Shown: positions 33,753 to 43,457, counted from the first letter of the stretch. The stretch: DNA of 64,000 nt from Timonella corticicola (GCF_042683685.1 NZ_JBHUOP010000003.1:186001-250000), one strand, 5' to 3'. The notes: generated from the sequence alone by a model not told the origin. Program-made: numbers and translations.

Positions 33753-34236
33753 CATCGAAAATTTGGCCCGCGTGAATCATCAATCGCGTCATCAAATTGT
33801 TTTTGAATCATGCATAGCGCACCTGTCAGATGTAAATTTCCGAGCCAGTTCGCGCCAAAAAGGAGAGTAAATAGCCTCACCTAGGCACCATAAGCAGTTC
33901 GAAGACTGCCGCAAGTTACCAGTTTTTCACTTCGTTCTTAGAAATGTATTCTGGTGAGAAATTTGCGATCCCCAGCCCCCAATGCATAGATAAAAGCAAT
34001 TCGCATCCCAGTTCAGCAACCTTTTGCACTGACTACGAACCTAAGTTTTTCTAGGACTGGAATAGATAGTTCAACATTCACACAGCAAAGGCTACTCGTG
34101 CGATTCGACTTGGTTCATAAAGAGGTCAAATAGTGACCAACCAAGCGATAACCAACTGCCACGTTGATCTGACACGAAGCCTGACCAAGTTTCGGACGGA
34201 ACAAAGGCGTACATCAGCAGAATTATGGTGCACTAT
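33753..34236. other. 484-bp gene-free AT-richer interval
   Basis: I see no coding frame with a family match, no RNA gene and no clear terminator. Composition is noticeably lower in GC than the rest of the window. It separates the TetR gene from the sugar locus and may be a junction of acquired DNA. Confidence 0.6.
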
Positions 34237-36222
34237 TCACCACACGCGAACAACCACGCCTTGGGCAAGTGCTGCCAACGGACCTGCCGGATACCTGCCG
34301 TCATCCGTCTTCACCTCCCCGATCAGGTCAACGTCCAGTCGAATGGGCTGACCGGCAGTATCCTCGAACGCTGCGCCGGACAGACGCGTTGGAGGCAGAT
34401 CAGCGCCCGTGACCACAGTGGTCCGGTCACCGAGCGCCTGTTCGGGGAGAATCAGCTCCACGGTGACCGAGTCCCCCTCAGGGGTCTCGAACACGCGCAG
34501 GCTCGCAGGTGCATCGCATACCAGGGCATCCTGCTCGCTGTCCACCGGCTGCGCCCCGCCCAGATATACGTTCTGCGCACAGTAGACGGGTTGGCGGACG
34601 TCTAGGAACTGGACGTGATCGGGTAGGGTTCGATCGATGCCCGCCAGGTACTCATCCAGTCCTGCCGGATAGCCCGCATATCCGGCTGTCCCATACTCAG
34701 CGGTGGAATGGTGCACTCCGCCGGGTAGATATGCCTGATCTAGGTCTCCGCCAAGGAAGATGTTCCCGATCCAGCGGTCGTCCCCGCCCGAGACCACACC
34801 AAACCCAGCAATCTGCGTGCTGTGCGGCGCATGGTAGGGGGTGGAACGGTCGAGCACGACCTCCAGTCGCACGCTGCCGCCAATCAGGTTGTTCACATAC
34901 GCACCGCCCTGGCACACCACTTCGAGCGATGCGGGCGAGGCCAGCACGTTGTGATCGACGGTGTAGGGGCCGTGGCTGACCTCGATGAACAGGTCGCGGT
35001 TGTTCGCGTACATGAGGTTTCGACTGACCTGCGTGCCCTGAGTCTGCCAGTCGAGCCAGATTCCGAGCGAACAGTCGTGGATCCTGTTGTGCACGAGCGC
35101 AGTGTCTATGGCCGCATGCAACTTGATCCCCGCGATTTCGTGGCCAAAGTACTCGCGTTTGACCCCAATCCGGTAGATGTGGTTGTCCTCGATCACCGAG
35201 AATATGCAGCCCAGATGCCCGACTATCGCGGTCTGCCCGCAGTCGAAGATGGTGTTGCGGCGTACGATGTGGGAGCCCACGTGCTCCTTGTCCCAGCCGA
35301 TGCGGCTTGCGGCCAGCACGGACTCCACCTGGTATTGGTAGCCGGGTTTGTCGCCGCGTAGCAGCGCGAAGTTGTCTCCGGTGGAGGCCTCTTTGCCGAG
35401 CGACACCCCAGAGCACTTGGAATCGTGGATGACGTTGTCCTCGATGATCCAGCCCTTGGCCCAGTTGGGTGCGATGATCCCCTGTTGTTCTGCCGTGGGG
35501 GGCGCCCACTGTGGTGCTGCCTGTGCGAGTTCGAATCCTCGGACGGTGATGTAGTCGATGCCGTGGACCACGGGAGCGAAGACGGAGCGGCGTACGTTGA
35601 TCTCGACGAGTTCCACGTTCGGGTCACAACCCTGGAAGTTGGCCCAGATGGTGGTGTGGTCGTCCGAGACTTGAGCGTGCCAGACGTAGGCGGTGTCTTC
35701 AGGGACAGGGGTCGGAACGGTCAGACCCGTCCAGTGGTCCACGTGCGTGAGCCGACGGACCGGCTCAAGCACCTCGTCGTGGGTGGCCACCTCATAGAAC
35801 GAACGGCCGTTCAGGTAGACCTCGCCGAGGTGCTTGGCCGGTTGCTCGCTGGGCCGGTACGGGTCCGGTTCCACCAGCCAATCGCCGCCAAGCTCGACTG
35901 CGAACGGGTTGAAGTCGCCGAACAGGGAGTTGGGCACCTCTGCTCGCCAGGTCGTGCCCGACGCCCGCTGCCAGCCCCTGACTCGCTCGGAGCCCTTGAT
36001 GGACACGTGCTCGCCATCGGCCGCACGGTAGGTGATGCGACGCCGGTCGTCTATGCCGCCCCGTGCGGGCTTGACCCATTCACGGTACTCGCCGCCTCGT
36101 ACGGTTACGGTATCGCCTGGGTGTGCCAGGTGCGCCGCACGATTGATGGTCTTGAGCGGTTGGTCACTCGTGCCAGGTGCGGTGTCACTGCCATGTGGGG
36201 ACACAAAGAACTCGCGGGGCAT
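34237..36222 (-). CDS. GH120 beta-xylosidase (parallel beta-helix)
   Basis: This 661-residue cytosolic-looking protein has no signal peptide. It matches my recollection of the GH120 xylosidase XylC of Thermoanaerobacterium along its length: GEYREWVKPARGG, IKGSERV, NWAKGWIIEDNVIHD, GHEIAGIKLHAAID and LGIWLDWQTQGT. Asp391 in WLDWQ and Glu414 in FIEVSHGPY are 23 residues apart, the same spacing as the XylC nucleophile and acid/base. GH120 enzymes release xylose from xylo-oligosaccharides. It is the last gene of the LacI-controlled sugar operon. A second, damaged copy lies at 53041-54557. Confidence 0.9.
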   Translation of the reverse strand: MPREFFVSPHGSDTAPGTSDQPLKTINRAAHLAHPGDTVTVRGGEYREWVKPARGGIDDRRRITYRAADGEHVSIKGSERVRGWQRASGTTWRAEVPNSLFGDFNPFAVELGGDWLVEPDPYRPSEQPAKHLGEVYLNGRSFYEVATHDEVLEPVRRLTHVDHWTGLTVPTPVPEDTAYVWHAQVSDDHTTIWANFQGCDPNVELVEINVRRSVFAPVVHGIDYITVRGFELAQAAPQWAPPTAEQQGIIAPNWAKGWIIEDNVIHDSKCSGVSLGKEASTGDNFALLRGDKPGYQYQVESVLAASRIGWDKEHVGSHIVRRNTIFDCGQTAIVGHLGCIFSVIEDNHIYRIGVKREYFGHEIAGIKLHAAIDTALVHNRIHDCSLGIWLDWQTQGTQVSRNLMYANNRDLFIEVSHGPYTVDHNVLASPASLEVVCQGGAYVNNLIGGSVRLEVVLDRSTPYHAPHSTQIAGFGVVSGGDDRWIGNIFLGGDLDQAYLPGGVHHSTAEYGTAGYAGYPAGLDEYLAGIDRTLPDHVQFLDVRQPVYCAQNVYLGGAQPVDSEQDALVCDAPASLRVFETPEGDSVTVELILPEQALGDRTTVVTGADLPPTRLSGAAFEDTAGQPIRLDVDLIGEVKTDDGRYPAGPLAALAQGVVVRVW

Positions 36223-36260
36223 CTGGGTCTACTTTCTGTGGGTGACAACGGGAGGAAAAG

Positions 36261-36313
36261 GGCAAGGCCCGGGGAAATTCACTGGCGTCCGTGAACATCC
36301 CCGGTGCCTTGCC
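36261..36313 (-). terminator. Imperfect hairpin between binding-protein and xylosidase genes
   Basis: GGCAAGGC ... GGGG ... TTCAC pairs with GTGAA ... CCCC ... GCCTTGCC. It follows the binding-protein stop and precedes GH120. Partial termination would favour the binding protein, a common arrangement in sugar ABC operons. Confidence 0.6.
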
Positions 36314-36320
36314 GAGGGAA

Positions 36321-37691
36321 CTACTTGTTGACGGTGAATCCCTGCTGGTTTCCGAACGTCACGAGTGTCTCCTGCCAAGCGGCCAGGCCCTCCTTGAAGT
36401 CCGTGCGGTTCACGAACGACTGACCCACGGTGTCGCCGAACACGGTGTAGGCGTAGATCTGGTAGGGCAGGAAGCTCCAGTTGGTGGAGACGGAGTTGGA
36501 GGCCTCGATGGACACCTGGTTGACCTTCTGGCCACCATAGAAGTCCCACGTCTTGTCAGCGAACTCCTGGTTGCTGAGATCAGCAGTGGTTGCCGGGAAT
36601 CCACCCGATTCCAAGAACAGGTCCACGGACTCCTGCTCTGTGGTCAGCCACTTGAGGAAGGCCGCCGCGAGAACCGGGTTCTTGGTCTGGCTGGTGATCG
36701 CCATCGACGAACCGCCGTTCTCGCCTGTGATTGGCGTTCCGTCCATGGTTGGCAACGGTGCCACGCGCCACTTGCCTGCGGCGTCTGGCAGTGAGTTCTC
36801 GAAGATACCCGGCATCCAGGCTCCCGAGAGGACCGTGGCGATTGAGTCATTGCCCAGCGCGGTCCACCAGTCGGTGCTCCAGGTGGCGATGTCGGAGACC
36901 GCATCGATGTCAACGAGCTTGTTCCAGGTCTCGGCCCAGTCGGAGGATCCCTGGTCGCTGGTGTTGATCGAGATGTTGTTGCCCTCGATCTTGAAGGGGT
37001 TGCCACCGAATGCCCACACGAGCGGCAACGAGACCGGGCCGCCGACCTCGTTGTTCATGTAGATCGTCGAGTCGGCCTTCTTGAGGGTCTCCGCTGCGGC
37101 GATGTACTCGTCCCAGGTGGTCGGTACCTCAACGCTGTGCTTCTCAAACAGTTCGGCGTTGTACATCATGACGATTGGCCCGGAGTCCTGTGGGAGACCG
37201 TAAAGCCCCTCGTTGACGGAGGTCTGCGCCCACGTGGAGGCCGTGAACTTGTCCTCGAGGTCCCCGAAGCCAAACTGTTTGAGGTCCAGCAACCCCTCGC
37301 TCAGCGCGAACTGAGGGATCGCGAAGTACTCAATCTGAGCGATGTCCGGAGCTCCGGAACCTGCCTGGAGGGCGTTCTCGATCTGGGTGTATTCCTCACC
37401 GCCAGTACCCACATTGACTACATCAATGTTGACGTTCGGGTACTTGTCGGTGAATGCCTTTGCCTGGACTTCAGACCAACCCACCCAGGTCCACCAGGTC
37501 AGGTCGCCGCCCTCTTCGAGTGCCGCCTCCATGTCAGCGGCGGTGATCTCCGCTTCTCCCCCGGGATTGGAGTTGCCCCCTGGGTTCGCGTCATCCGAAC
37601 CACCGCAGGCGGCGAGCGTTCCGATGGACAGCGTGAGGGCCAGGGTGGCCGCCACCGCCTTTGTCCGGGTCAATCGGTTCTTGCTGTTCAT
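36321..37691 (-). CDS. Sugar ABC transporter substrate-binding lipoprotein
   Basis: This 456-residue lipoprotein starts at ATG 37691, eight bases after AAGGAG; ATG 37697 is too close. The signal sequence and lipobox LAAC-GG precede a Gly/Asn spacer and an extracellular solute-binding fold of the MalE type: LTWWTWVGWSEVQAKAF, YGLPQDSGPIVMMYN, GPVSLPLVWAFGGNPF and SSMAITSQTKNPVLAAAFLKWL. It should capture oligosaccharides outside the membrane for the two permeases upstream in the operon. The GH120 and GH42 partners suggest xylo- or galacto-configured oligosaccharides. No ATPase is encoded, so a shared MsiK-type ATPase elsewhere is expected. Confidence 0.9.
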   Translation of the reverse strand: MNSKNRLTRTKAVAATLALTLSIGTLAACGGSDDANPGGNSNPGGEAEITAADMEAALEEGGDLTWWTWVGWSEVQAKAFTDKYPNVNIDVVNVGTGGEEYTQIENALQAGSGAPDIAQIEYFAIPQFALSEGLLDLKQFGFGDLEDKFTASTWAQTSVNEGLYGLPQDSGPIVMMYNAELFEKHSVEVPTTWDEYIAAAETLKKADSTIYMNNEVGGPVSLPLVWAFGGNPFKIEGNNISINTSDQGSSDWAETWNKLVDIDAVSDIATWSTDWWTALGNDSIATVLSGAWMPGIFENSLPDAAGKWRVAPLPTMDGTPITGENGGSSMAITSQTKNPVLAAAFLKWLTTEQESVDLFLESGGFPATTADLSNQEFADKTWDFYGGQKVNQVSIEASNSVSTNWSFLPYQIYAYTVFGDTVGQSFVNRTDFKEGLAAWQETLVTFGNQQGFTVNK

Positions 37692-37834
37692 TCTCATATC
37701 TCCTTCGATGTGAGTGTTGTCGGCCGGGCCGGCGGGAAACCGGTTCTGCCTGTGGGGTGCCAGTCTGCTCTGGCGGTGTGCCGACGAGTCGGCGGGTCGG
37801 TCTGCCGCGCACTGTTCGCGCGCCAGGTTGCGGG

Positions 37835-38743
37835 TTACTGCTTGACGCTTCCGGCGGCCAGGCCTGACTGCCAGTAGCGCTGGAGGAAGAGGAAGATCAC
37901 GACGATGGGGATGATCGCGAGCAGGGACCCGGTGATGACGAAGTTGAAGATCGGGTCTGCTCCGACGCCCTGGGCCTGGGAGTTCCACTGGTTGAGGCCG
38001 ATTGTCAGGGGGAACCATTTGGGGTCCGTGAGCATGATCAGTGGGAGGAAGTAGTTGTTCCAGGTGGCCACGATTGCGAAGAGCGCCACTGTGACGATTC
38101 CGGGGGCAAGCAACTTGATAGTGATGGAGAAGAAGGTACGCATCTCGCTGGCGCCGTCGATTCGTGCCGCCTCAAGAAGTTCCGTAGGAACCGCTTCGTT
38201 GGCGAACACCCACATGAGGTAGAGACCGAACGGGCTGACCAGGGACGGGATGATGACCGCCCACGGCGTGTTGGTTAGGCCGACCTGGCTGAACAGCAGG
38301 AACGTGGGGACAGCGAGCGCAGTTCCCGGTACCGCGATTGCCCCGAGGATGACTGCGAAGTAGGCGTTTCGTCCGGGGAAGCGGTACTTGGCCAGACCGT
38401 ATCCCGCCAGTGCTGACAGGATCGTCGCCCCGCCTGCGCCGAGGAGGACGTAGAGCATGGTGTTGCCGAACCAGCGCAGGAAGATTCCATCGCGGTAGGT
38501 CACTGTGCCCACGATGTTGTCCCACAGGGAGAACGTGTTCCCGAACGAGAAGCCAAACGTGCTGAACAGGTCGGACTGGGTCTTGGTCGCCGAGATGAGC
38601 AGCCAGGCGATGGGGAGCAGCGAATACACCAAGAACACGACCATGATGATGGTGCGGCTGGCCGACTTCTTGGGTTGGTTGACCGAGAAGTTCGGTCGAC
38701 GGACCCTAGGATTGATGGTTCGTGGGGTTGTGGCGGCGGACAT
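37835..38743 (-). CDS. Carbohydrate ABC transporter permease (MalG type)
   Basis: This 302-residue, six-helix permease has the EAA loop EAVPTELLEAARIDGASEMRTFF near residue 195, characteristic of MalG-like subunits. It pairs with the MalF-type protein at 38743-39678. Its start codon shares one base with the preceding stop (TGATG), so translation is coupled. The first 30 residues are basic and cytosolic. Confidence 0.92.
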   Translation of the reverse strand: MSAATTPRTINPRVRRPNFSVNQPKKSASRTIIMVVFLVYSLLPIAWLLISATKTQSDLFSTFGFSFGNTFSLWDNIVGTVTYRDGIFLRWFGNTMLYVLLGAGGATILSALAGYGLAKYRFPGRNAYFAVILGAIAVPGTALAVPTFLLFSQVGLTNTPWAVIIPSLVSPFGLYLMWVFANEAVPTELLEAARIDGASEMRTFFSITIKLLAPGIVTVALFAIVATWNNYFLPLIMLTDPKWFPLTIGLNQWNSQAQGVGADPIFNFVITGSLLAIIPIVVIFLFLQRYWQSGLAAGSVKQ

Positions 38744-39678
38744 CAGCGGTCCTCCTTTCGGGTTCCGCGAAGTTGGACGACGTAGGCGATGATCGCGGTG
38801 ATGATGCCCATGACGATTGCCACGGTGGCCGAGTAGTTGAACTGGCGCCCCTGGAACGCGAGCGTGTACGCGTAGAGGTTCGGGGTGAATGAACTGGTGA
38901 TGGTGCCCTGTGCGAGAGGCTGCAGGATGCTCGGTTCGGTGAAGTGTTGAAAGCTACCGATGATGGAGAAGACCGTCGCGATGACGATTGATCCACGCAG
39001 CGCCGGGAGTTTGATCGCCCTGGTGACCTGCCATCCGCGCGCACCGTCGATTTCAGCGGCCTCGTAGAGGTCCGTGGGAATGGTCTTGAGCGCTGAATAG
39101 AAGATCAGCATGTTGTATCCGACGAACTGCCAGGTCACGATGTTTCCAAGGGACACCATGATCCATTTCGGCGAGAACGGCAGCACCACATTGGAGCCGA
39201 TCCAGTCGTTGATGGTCGCGGCGAGCCCGAAGTTGTTGGAGTACAGGAACCCCCACATGAGGATCGCCACGACGCCGGGGATCGCATACGGCAGGAAGAT
39301 GACGATCCGGAACAGTCCGGTCAGGTAGAGTCGGGCCGAGTCGATCGCGAGTGCTGCAATCATCGACAATCCCAGCATGATGGGCACCTGGATCAGGAGC
39401 AGCAACAGCACTCGTTGGAATCCCTCCCAGAACGCCGGGTCCTGGAACAGTGCAATGTAGTTGTCGAAGCCAACGAATACCGTCCCGCCGATCAGCCTGG
39501 TTTGGAAGAAGCTGAGGTAGGCGGCGTAGACCAGCGGGGTGATGAACACGAGGACGAACACGAGCGCGAACGGCCCGGTGAAGATCCACCCGCTCCAGTT
39601 TCGCTTCTGTCGGCGGATGTCGGCGGAGGGCGCTTTACGCGCAGATACGAGAGTGGGTTCGGTCGCGGTGGCGCTCAT
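38743..39678 (-). CDS. Carbohydrate ABC transporter permease (MalF type)
   Basis: This 311-residue membrane protein has the EAA loop ALKTIPTDLYEAAEIDGARGW near residue 210 and six or more helices. It is the MalF-like half of the channel with the adjacent MalG-like subunit. It overlaps the GH42 gene by 4 bp (ATGA). The hydrolase-first order is unusual for sugar ABC operons, where the binding protein normally leads. Confidence 0.92.
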   Translation of the reverse strand: MSATATEPTLVSARKAPSADIRRQKRNWSGWIFTGPFALVFVLVFITPLVYAAYLSFFQTRLIGGTVFVGFDNYIALFQDPAFWEGFQRVLLLLLIQVPIMLGLSMIAALAIDSARLYLTGLFRIVIFLPYAIPGVVAILMWGFLYSNNFGLAATINDWIGSNVVLPFSPKWIMVSLGNIVTWQFVGYNMLIFYSALKTIPTDLYEAAEIDGARGWQVTRAIKLPALRGSIVIATVFSIIGSFQHFTEPSILQPLAQGTITSSFTPNLYAYTLAFQGRQFNYSATVAIVMGIITAIIAYVVQLRGTRKEDR

Positions 39679-41807
39679 GCTTCCTCCCTGGTCCGTTCGG
39701 TCTGGGCGATGAACACGCGGCAGCCCCAGGCCGTCAGACTCAAGGCACTGCCCTGCACGTGCGCGGTGTCAGCGGCTGGTTCGTGCGCGTCGGTTGCGAG
39801 TGCAACCTTCTGTTCGTCCCAACTCCAGTTGAAGACGAAGAAGGCGCGGGTTCCATCTGGCATGCTTCCCGACGATACGGTCACCTGGGTGGGCACCTCA
39901 CCGTCCAGCAACTCGCCTGCCGCCTGCGGGGCGGCCCATTCCATGACTGCGGTTGCCAGTTCTGGCGTGGGAACGGTACCCACCGTGGTGACACGGCCAT
40001 TACCCGAGGCGTTCGTGGTCACCGCCGGGAATACGCCGAAATGCGGGTGGTCGTAGGAGGCCAACACCTGGGCACCCTTGAGGTGGAGTCCGTCGATCCA
40101 CCGTGACCCGGCTGCGCCATCGCTCAGCGCGATTTCGTTGCCGTTGGCCACGACCTTGATGGGCTGGTCGAGGTTGGAGAACTCCTCGTACCAGGTACCG
40201 GCTTCCTCGTGGAGCCCCTCAGGTGCCACGGCGATGCGAGCCCGAGCTTCCTCGTCTGCATAAGCGGTGCGTGGGCCGAGGATCAGGTGCCCGCCGAGTG
40301 CGACGTATCGACGCAGCAACTCGATGTCTTCATCGGCAGCGATGTAGTGGGCTGCGGCGACGAGGACTGGGAACTTCTCAACGAGTTTCTCGGCCCCGAG
40401 GTCAAGCGCCTGGCTCGCGTGGATGATCCTGGCTTGGCGCCCAGAGTCGATGACCCCGCGGTGGAAGGCGTCCACTATCTTCTCGTATGACTCCCTATCG
40501 GGGTCACCGTCTGGCGTGGCGAGGGGCGCGAGGTGCTGCATGGCGAACCGGCTGGGCACCGACCACAGTATGGCCACGTCCGCGTCCGGCTCGAATCCGT
40601 CCAGCGTGCCGCCGAGGGTGGCGAGCTCAGCGCCGATGGCTGCGACCTCGTCGTATACGCGGCCCGGTTCGAGACTGTGCGGCAGCACTCCGCCCCAGTA
40701 GGTTTCCGCTCCGTAAGGGAGGGTGTGCCAGTGCCAGTACTCGATCATGGCCGCTCCACGCGAGATGAACGCGTAGGCGGCCTGCCTGAGTTGGCCGGGG
40801 TAGGGTGGACAGTTCATGTGCGAGTCGCCGATGGCCTGTGCATTGGTCTCGGTCACCAGGTAGCGTGCCTGGCGCGACGAGTAGATGCGGTCTGCCTGAC
40901 GGAACAGCCCGGCGATCCCCGTCGTGGTCCAGCCGTTGGGCTGGGCAAGTTCGGTGCCTCGTTCCAGGTGGTCCTGCATGCCGTAGTAGGGATTACCCGA
41001 GATGACATCGAGTACCCGACCCAACTTCTCGTCGTCAAGCCCCGGACGCGGGTACTGCAGACAGGTCGTGACGAACTGCTCTGGTCGCCGGTACTCGGCG
41101 ACCAACCCAGCCTGCCATTCAATGAACTCGTTGGTGACGTCGGCCTGATAGCGGCGCCAGGCCAGATCGTATTGCGGCACGGAGTTGCCGTCTGGCCGCC
41201 ACAGTTCGGACCAGTCGTCGATTCGGTGCGACCAATAGGTCAGTCCCCACTGCGCGTTGAGGTTGTCTGTGGTGCCGTAGGTGGCCTTGAGTCGCCTCAC
41301 GAACTCCGTGAAGGTGCCGTGGTTGTGGATGAGCTCAAGTCCTGGCTCGTTGTCGACCTGATAGCCGATGATCGCAGGGTGTTGCGCGTAGCGGTTGAGA
41401 ATCGCGCGGATCACGCGCTCGGCGTGGAAGCGGAATGCCGGGTGGGAGTAGTCGATCTCCTGGCGAGCACCCCAGGCCGCGCGCTGTCCGGTCTTTCGCT
41501 CCACCGCGATTTCCGGATAGGCGGTCTGAAGCCATGGTGGGGCCGCGTAGGTTGGCGTGCCGATGATGACCTTGATGCCGCGTTCGTGTGCGGCGTCGAG
41601 CACGGGTTCCAGCCAGTCGAGGTGGAACTCGCCGTTGCGTGGCTCCCACGTTGACCACACGGACTCGCCGACTCGGATCACGTTCAGGTGAGCGGCGGCC
41701 ATGAGATCTAGGTCTTGAATATGCCGATCAGCAACATGGTACTCGGGATAATAGGCCACTCCGTACAGTAATTCGGAAGGCAAAGATGGTGCGTTTTGAT
41801 ACTGCAT
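39675..41807 (-). CDS. GH42 beta-galactosidase family glycoside hydrolase
   Basis: This 710-residue protein starts at ATG 41807, ten bases after GAAGGAG; the upstream GTG at 41861 would overlap the operator. GH42 features are LYGVAYYPEYH, VIRVGESVWSTWEP, IIGTPTYAAPPWLQ and GYQVDNEPGLE, where Glu154 fits the general acid/base. YLVTETNAQAIGDSHMN carries a candidate nucleophile. GH42 enzymes cleave terminal beta-galactosides, and some act on alpha-L-arabinopyranosides, which would suit decorated plant oligosaccharides next to GH120. It has no signal peptide, so it acts on imported sugar. It is the first gene of the operon. Confidence 0.9.
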   Translation of the reverse strand: MQYQNAPSLPSELLYGVAYYPEYHVADRHIQDLDLMAAAHLNVIRVGESVWSTWEPRNGEFHLDWLEPVLDAAHERGIKVIIGTPTYAAPPWLQTAYPEIAVERKTGQRAAWGARQEIDYSHPAFRFHAERVIRAILNRYAQHPAIIGYQVDNEPGLELIHNHGTFTEFVRRLKATYGTTDNLNAQWGLTYWSHRIDDWSELWRPDGNSVPQYDLAWRRYQADVTNEFIEWQAGLVAEYRRPEQFVTTCLQYPRPGLDDEKLGRVLDVISGNPYYGMQDHLERGTELAQPNGWTTTGIAGLFRQADRIYSSRQARYLVTETNAQAIGDSHMNCPPYPGQLRQAAYAFISRGAAMIEYWHWHTLPYGAETYWGGVLPHSLEPGRVYDEVAAIGAELATLGGTLDGFEPDADVAILWSVPSRFAMQHLAPLATPDGDPDRESYEKIVDAFHRGVIDSGRQARIIHASQALDLGAEKLVEKFPVLVAAAHYIAADEDIELLRRYVALGGHLILGPRTAYADEEARARIAVAPEGLHEEAGTWYEEFSNLDQPIKVVANGNEIALSDGAAGSRWIDGLHLKGAQVLASYDHPHFGVFPAVTTNASGNGRVTTVGTVPTPELATAVMEWAAPQAAGELLDGEVPTQVTVSSGSMPDGTRAFFVFNWSWDEQKVALATDAHEPAADTAHVQGSALSLTAWGCRVFIAQTERTREEA

Positions 41808-41846
41808 GCGTGGTCTATCTCCTTCGTTAGACGCTTGCGCAACAGG

Positions 41847-41864
41847 AATGTGATCGTTCACAAT
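41847..41864. promoter_or_regulatory. LacI-family operator 1 of the sugar locus
   Basis: AATGTGATCGTTCACAAT is a near palindrome with the CG centre usual for LacI regulators. It lies between the GH42 gene and the divergent LacI gene and overlaps a rejected GTG start. Confidence 0.75.
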
Positions 41865-41878
41865 CTCGTTGTACTGAA

Positions 41879-41896
41879 ATTGTGACCGTTCACTTT
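41879..41896. promoter_or_regulatory. LacI-family operator 2 of the sugar locus
   Basis: ATTGTGACCGTTCACTTT is a weaker version of operator 1, centred 32 bp (about three helical turns) away. The spacing allows cooperative binding on the same face of DNA. Confidence 0.7.
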
Positions 41897-42040
41897 CACT
41901 CTGTCAAGGGGTATTTTTGAAGAAGATTCGCGGTAGCATTCTTGGGAAGAACCACCTGCAGGAACGCACCAACCGCACCGGACGCCATGCGGAATCGCCA
42001 CTCGCAGGTGATCCGTCGAGCATGAGAAGAGGTAGATGAC

Positions 42041-43114
42041 GTGTCAGAGAAGACCGCATCCCCCCGTGCCCACAAGACAGCACTCATCAGCCCGAACTCA
42101 GCCAGCGAGCGCCCAGCCACCATTCGTGATGTCGCTGCGCACGCCGGAGTCTCGCACCAGACCGTGGCCCGGTTCCTCAAAGGCGACCCGAGCGTCAAGA
42201 AACCCGCCCGTGAGCGAATCAAAGCCGCCATCGACCAACTCAACTACCGAACCAACAAGACCGCGCAGTCTCTCAAGACCGGCAAGACCAACACCGTCGG
42301 GCTGTTCATCCTGGAAATCGACGACCCCGGGCCAGCCCGCACGGTCAAGGGCGCCATTCGCGCCGCGCGCAAAGCCGGATACGTACTGGACACCATCGCG
42401 CTGGACACCGGGGACGCAGACGAGATCGACGCGGTACTCGAATCCATCCGGCACCAGCACCTCGATGCGATCCTCTCGCTGGACTACACCGATCAGATGG
42501 CCCGCGCCCTTCGGGAGGCAGACTTACCAATCCCACTCATGATGAGTGACGCCGTGGCAGGAATGAGCGACGAACTGATTGCAGATGCACCCGCAGCCGG
42601 CGTATCGTTCGTGGTCGATCACCTGGCGGAGTTGGGCCACGAACGACTGCTCCACGTCGCCGGCCCCGAAACCTGGCCAGCAGCCCGCCGACGATCTCGC
42701 GCATTCACCCAGGCTGTCGAGGCACGTGGACTGGATTCCGCAGGCATCGTGCATGGCGACTGGACAGCCCGCTCCGGGTTCGAGGCGATCAACGGGTTGG
42801 GGTCTGAACTCGATTTCACTGCCGTGGTATCCGCCAACGACCGCATGGCCCTTGGCGCGATCCGAGCATTGAACCTACGAGGCCTGCGCGTTCCTGAAGA
42901 CATCAGTGTGACCGGAATCGACGACATGCCCGATGTGGCATACACCTCGCCGCCCCTGACCACTCTCCGCGTTGACTTCGAACAGGCAGGACACGACTCC
43001 TTCCTGTCACTGCTCGCGACCCTCAAGGGCGAACCGGTCCCCGAGATTCCACTCGTGCCTGCACCGCTCGTGGTACGCGGTTCTACGGGACCGCGCACAA
43101 CGAAGCAGTTATGA
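42041..43114 (+). CDS. LacI-family regulator of the GH42/GH120 sugar locus
   Basis: This 357-residue regulator starts at GTG 42041, nine bases after AGAGG. The HTH is ATIRDVAAHAGVSHQTVARFL near residue 28, and a hinge helix segment, KTAQSLKTGKT, precedes the periplasmic-binding-like sensor (TVGLFILEIDDPGP, VVSANDRMALGAIRAL, GIDDMPDVAYTSPPLTTL). It is divergent from the hydrolase/transporter operon with two TGTGA-CG-TCACA operators in between. It should repress the operon until the imported oligosaccharide or its product binds. Confidence 0.93.
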   Translation: MSEKTASPRAHKTALISPNSASERPATIRDVAAHAGVSHQTVARFLKGDPSVKKPARERIKAAIDQLNYRTNKTAQSLKTGKTNTVGLFILEIDDPGPARTVKGAIRAARKAGYVLDTIALDTGDADEIDAVLESIRHQHLDAILSLDYTDQMARALREADLPIPLMMSDAVAGMSDELIADAPAAGVSFVVDHLAELGHERLLHVAGPETWPAARRRSRAFTQAVEARGLDSAGIVHGDWTARSGFEAINGLGSELDFTAVVSANDRMALGAIRALNLRGLRVPEDISVTGIDDMPDVAYTSPPLTTLRVDFEQAGHDSFLSLLATLKGEPVPEIPLVPAPLVVRGSTGPRTTKQL

Positions 43115-43288
43115 CTGGAACCACCTAGCCGTCTCGTCGTCAATCACAACCGATGGGCCGAAATCGGCCCAGACACCCTCATACAAACTATGCACCCGGA
43201 CCCATCTCAACCCATCGAGAGTAAGCAAAGTAAATGACTCAGCCGTGAGACCCCCATAAGGGATTACCCGTGAAAACCGGACACAACA

Positions 43289-43322
43289 AAAACGAGGACC
43301 CCCGCCAGTGGGAATCCTCGTT
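43289..43322 (-). terminator. Rho-independent terminator of 5S copy B
   Basis: The AACGAGGA / TCCTCGTT stem is the same as in copy A, with a slightly different loop and the stem conserved. Conservation of the stem against drift in the loop supports function. Confidence 0.85.
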
Positions 43323-43339
43323 CTTTATATGAAGTTTAA

Positions 43340-43457
43340 GTGCGGCCACGTTCTACTCTCCCACACCCTCCCGAGTGCAGTACCATCGACGCTGGTGAGC
43401 TTAGCTACCGGGTTCGGAATGGGACCGGGCGTTTCCTCACCGCTGTGATGGCCGCAG
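43340..43457 (-). rRNA. rrf: 5S ribosomal RNA, copy B (stand-alone)
   Basis: The 118 bases are identical to copy A over the mature region. It is again isolated from 16S and 23S: upstream is a divergent helicase gene 98 bp away. The minus-strand upstream sequence keeps TTGGCT and TAGTTA elements and then diverges, which marks the functional 5' limit of the unit. Confidence 0.93.

Noticed and set aside
34697..35509. 270-codon minus-strand frame within the GH120 gene
   Set aside because: It is an out-of-frame shadow of the xylosidase, which has conserved catalytic residues.
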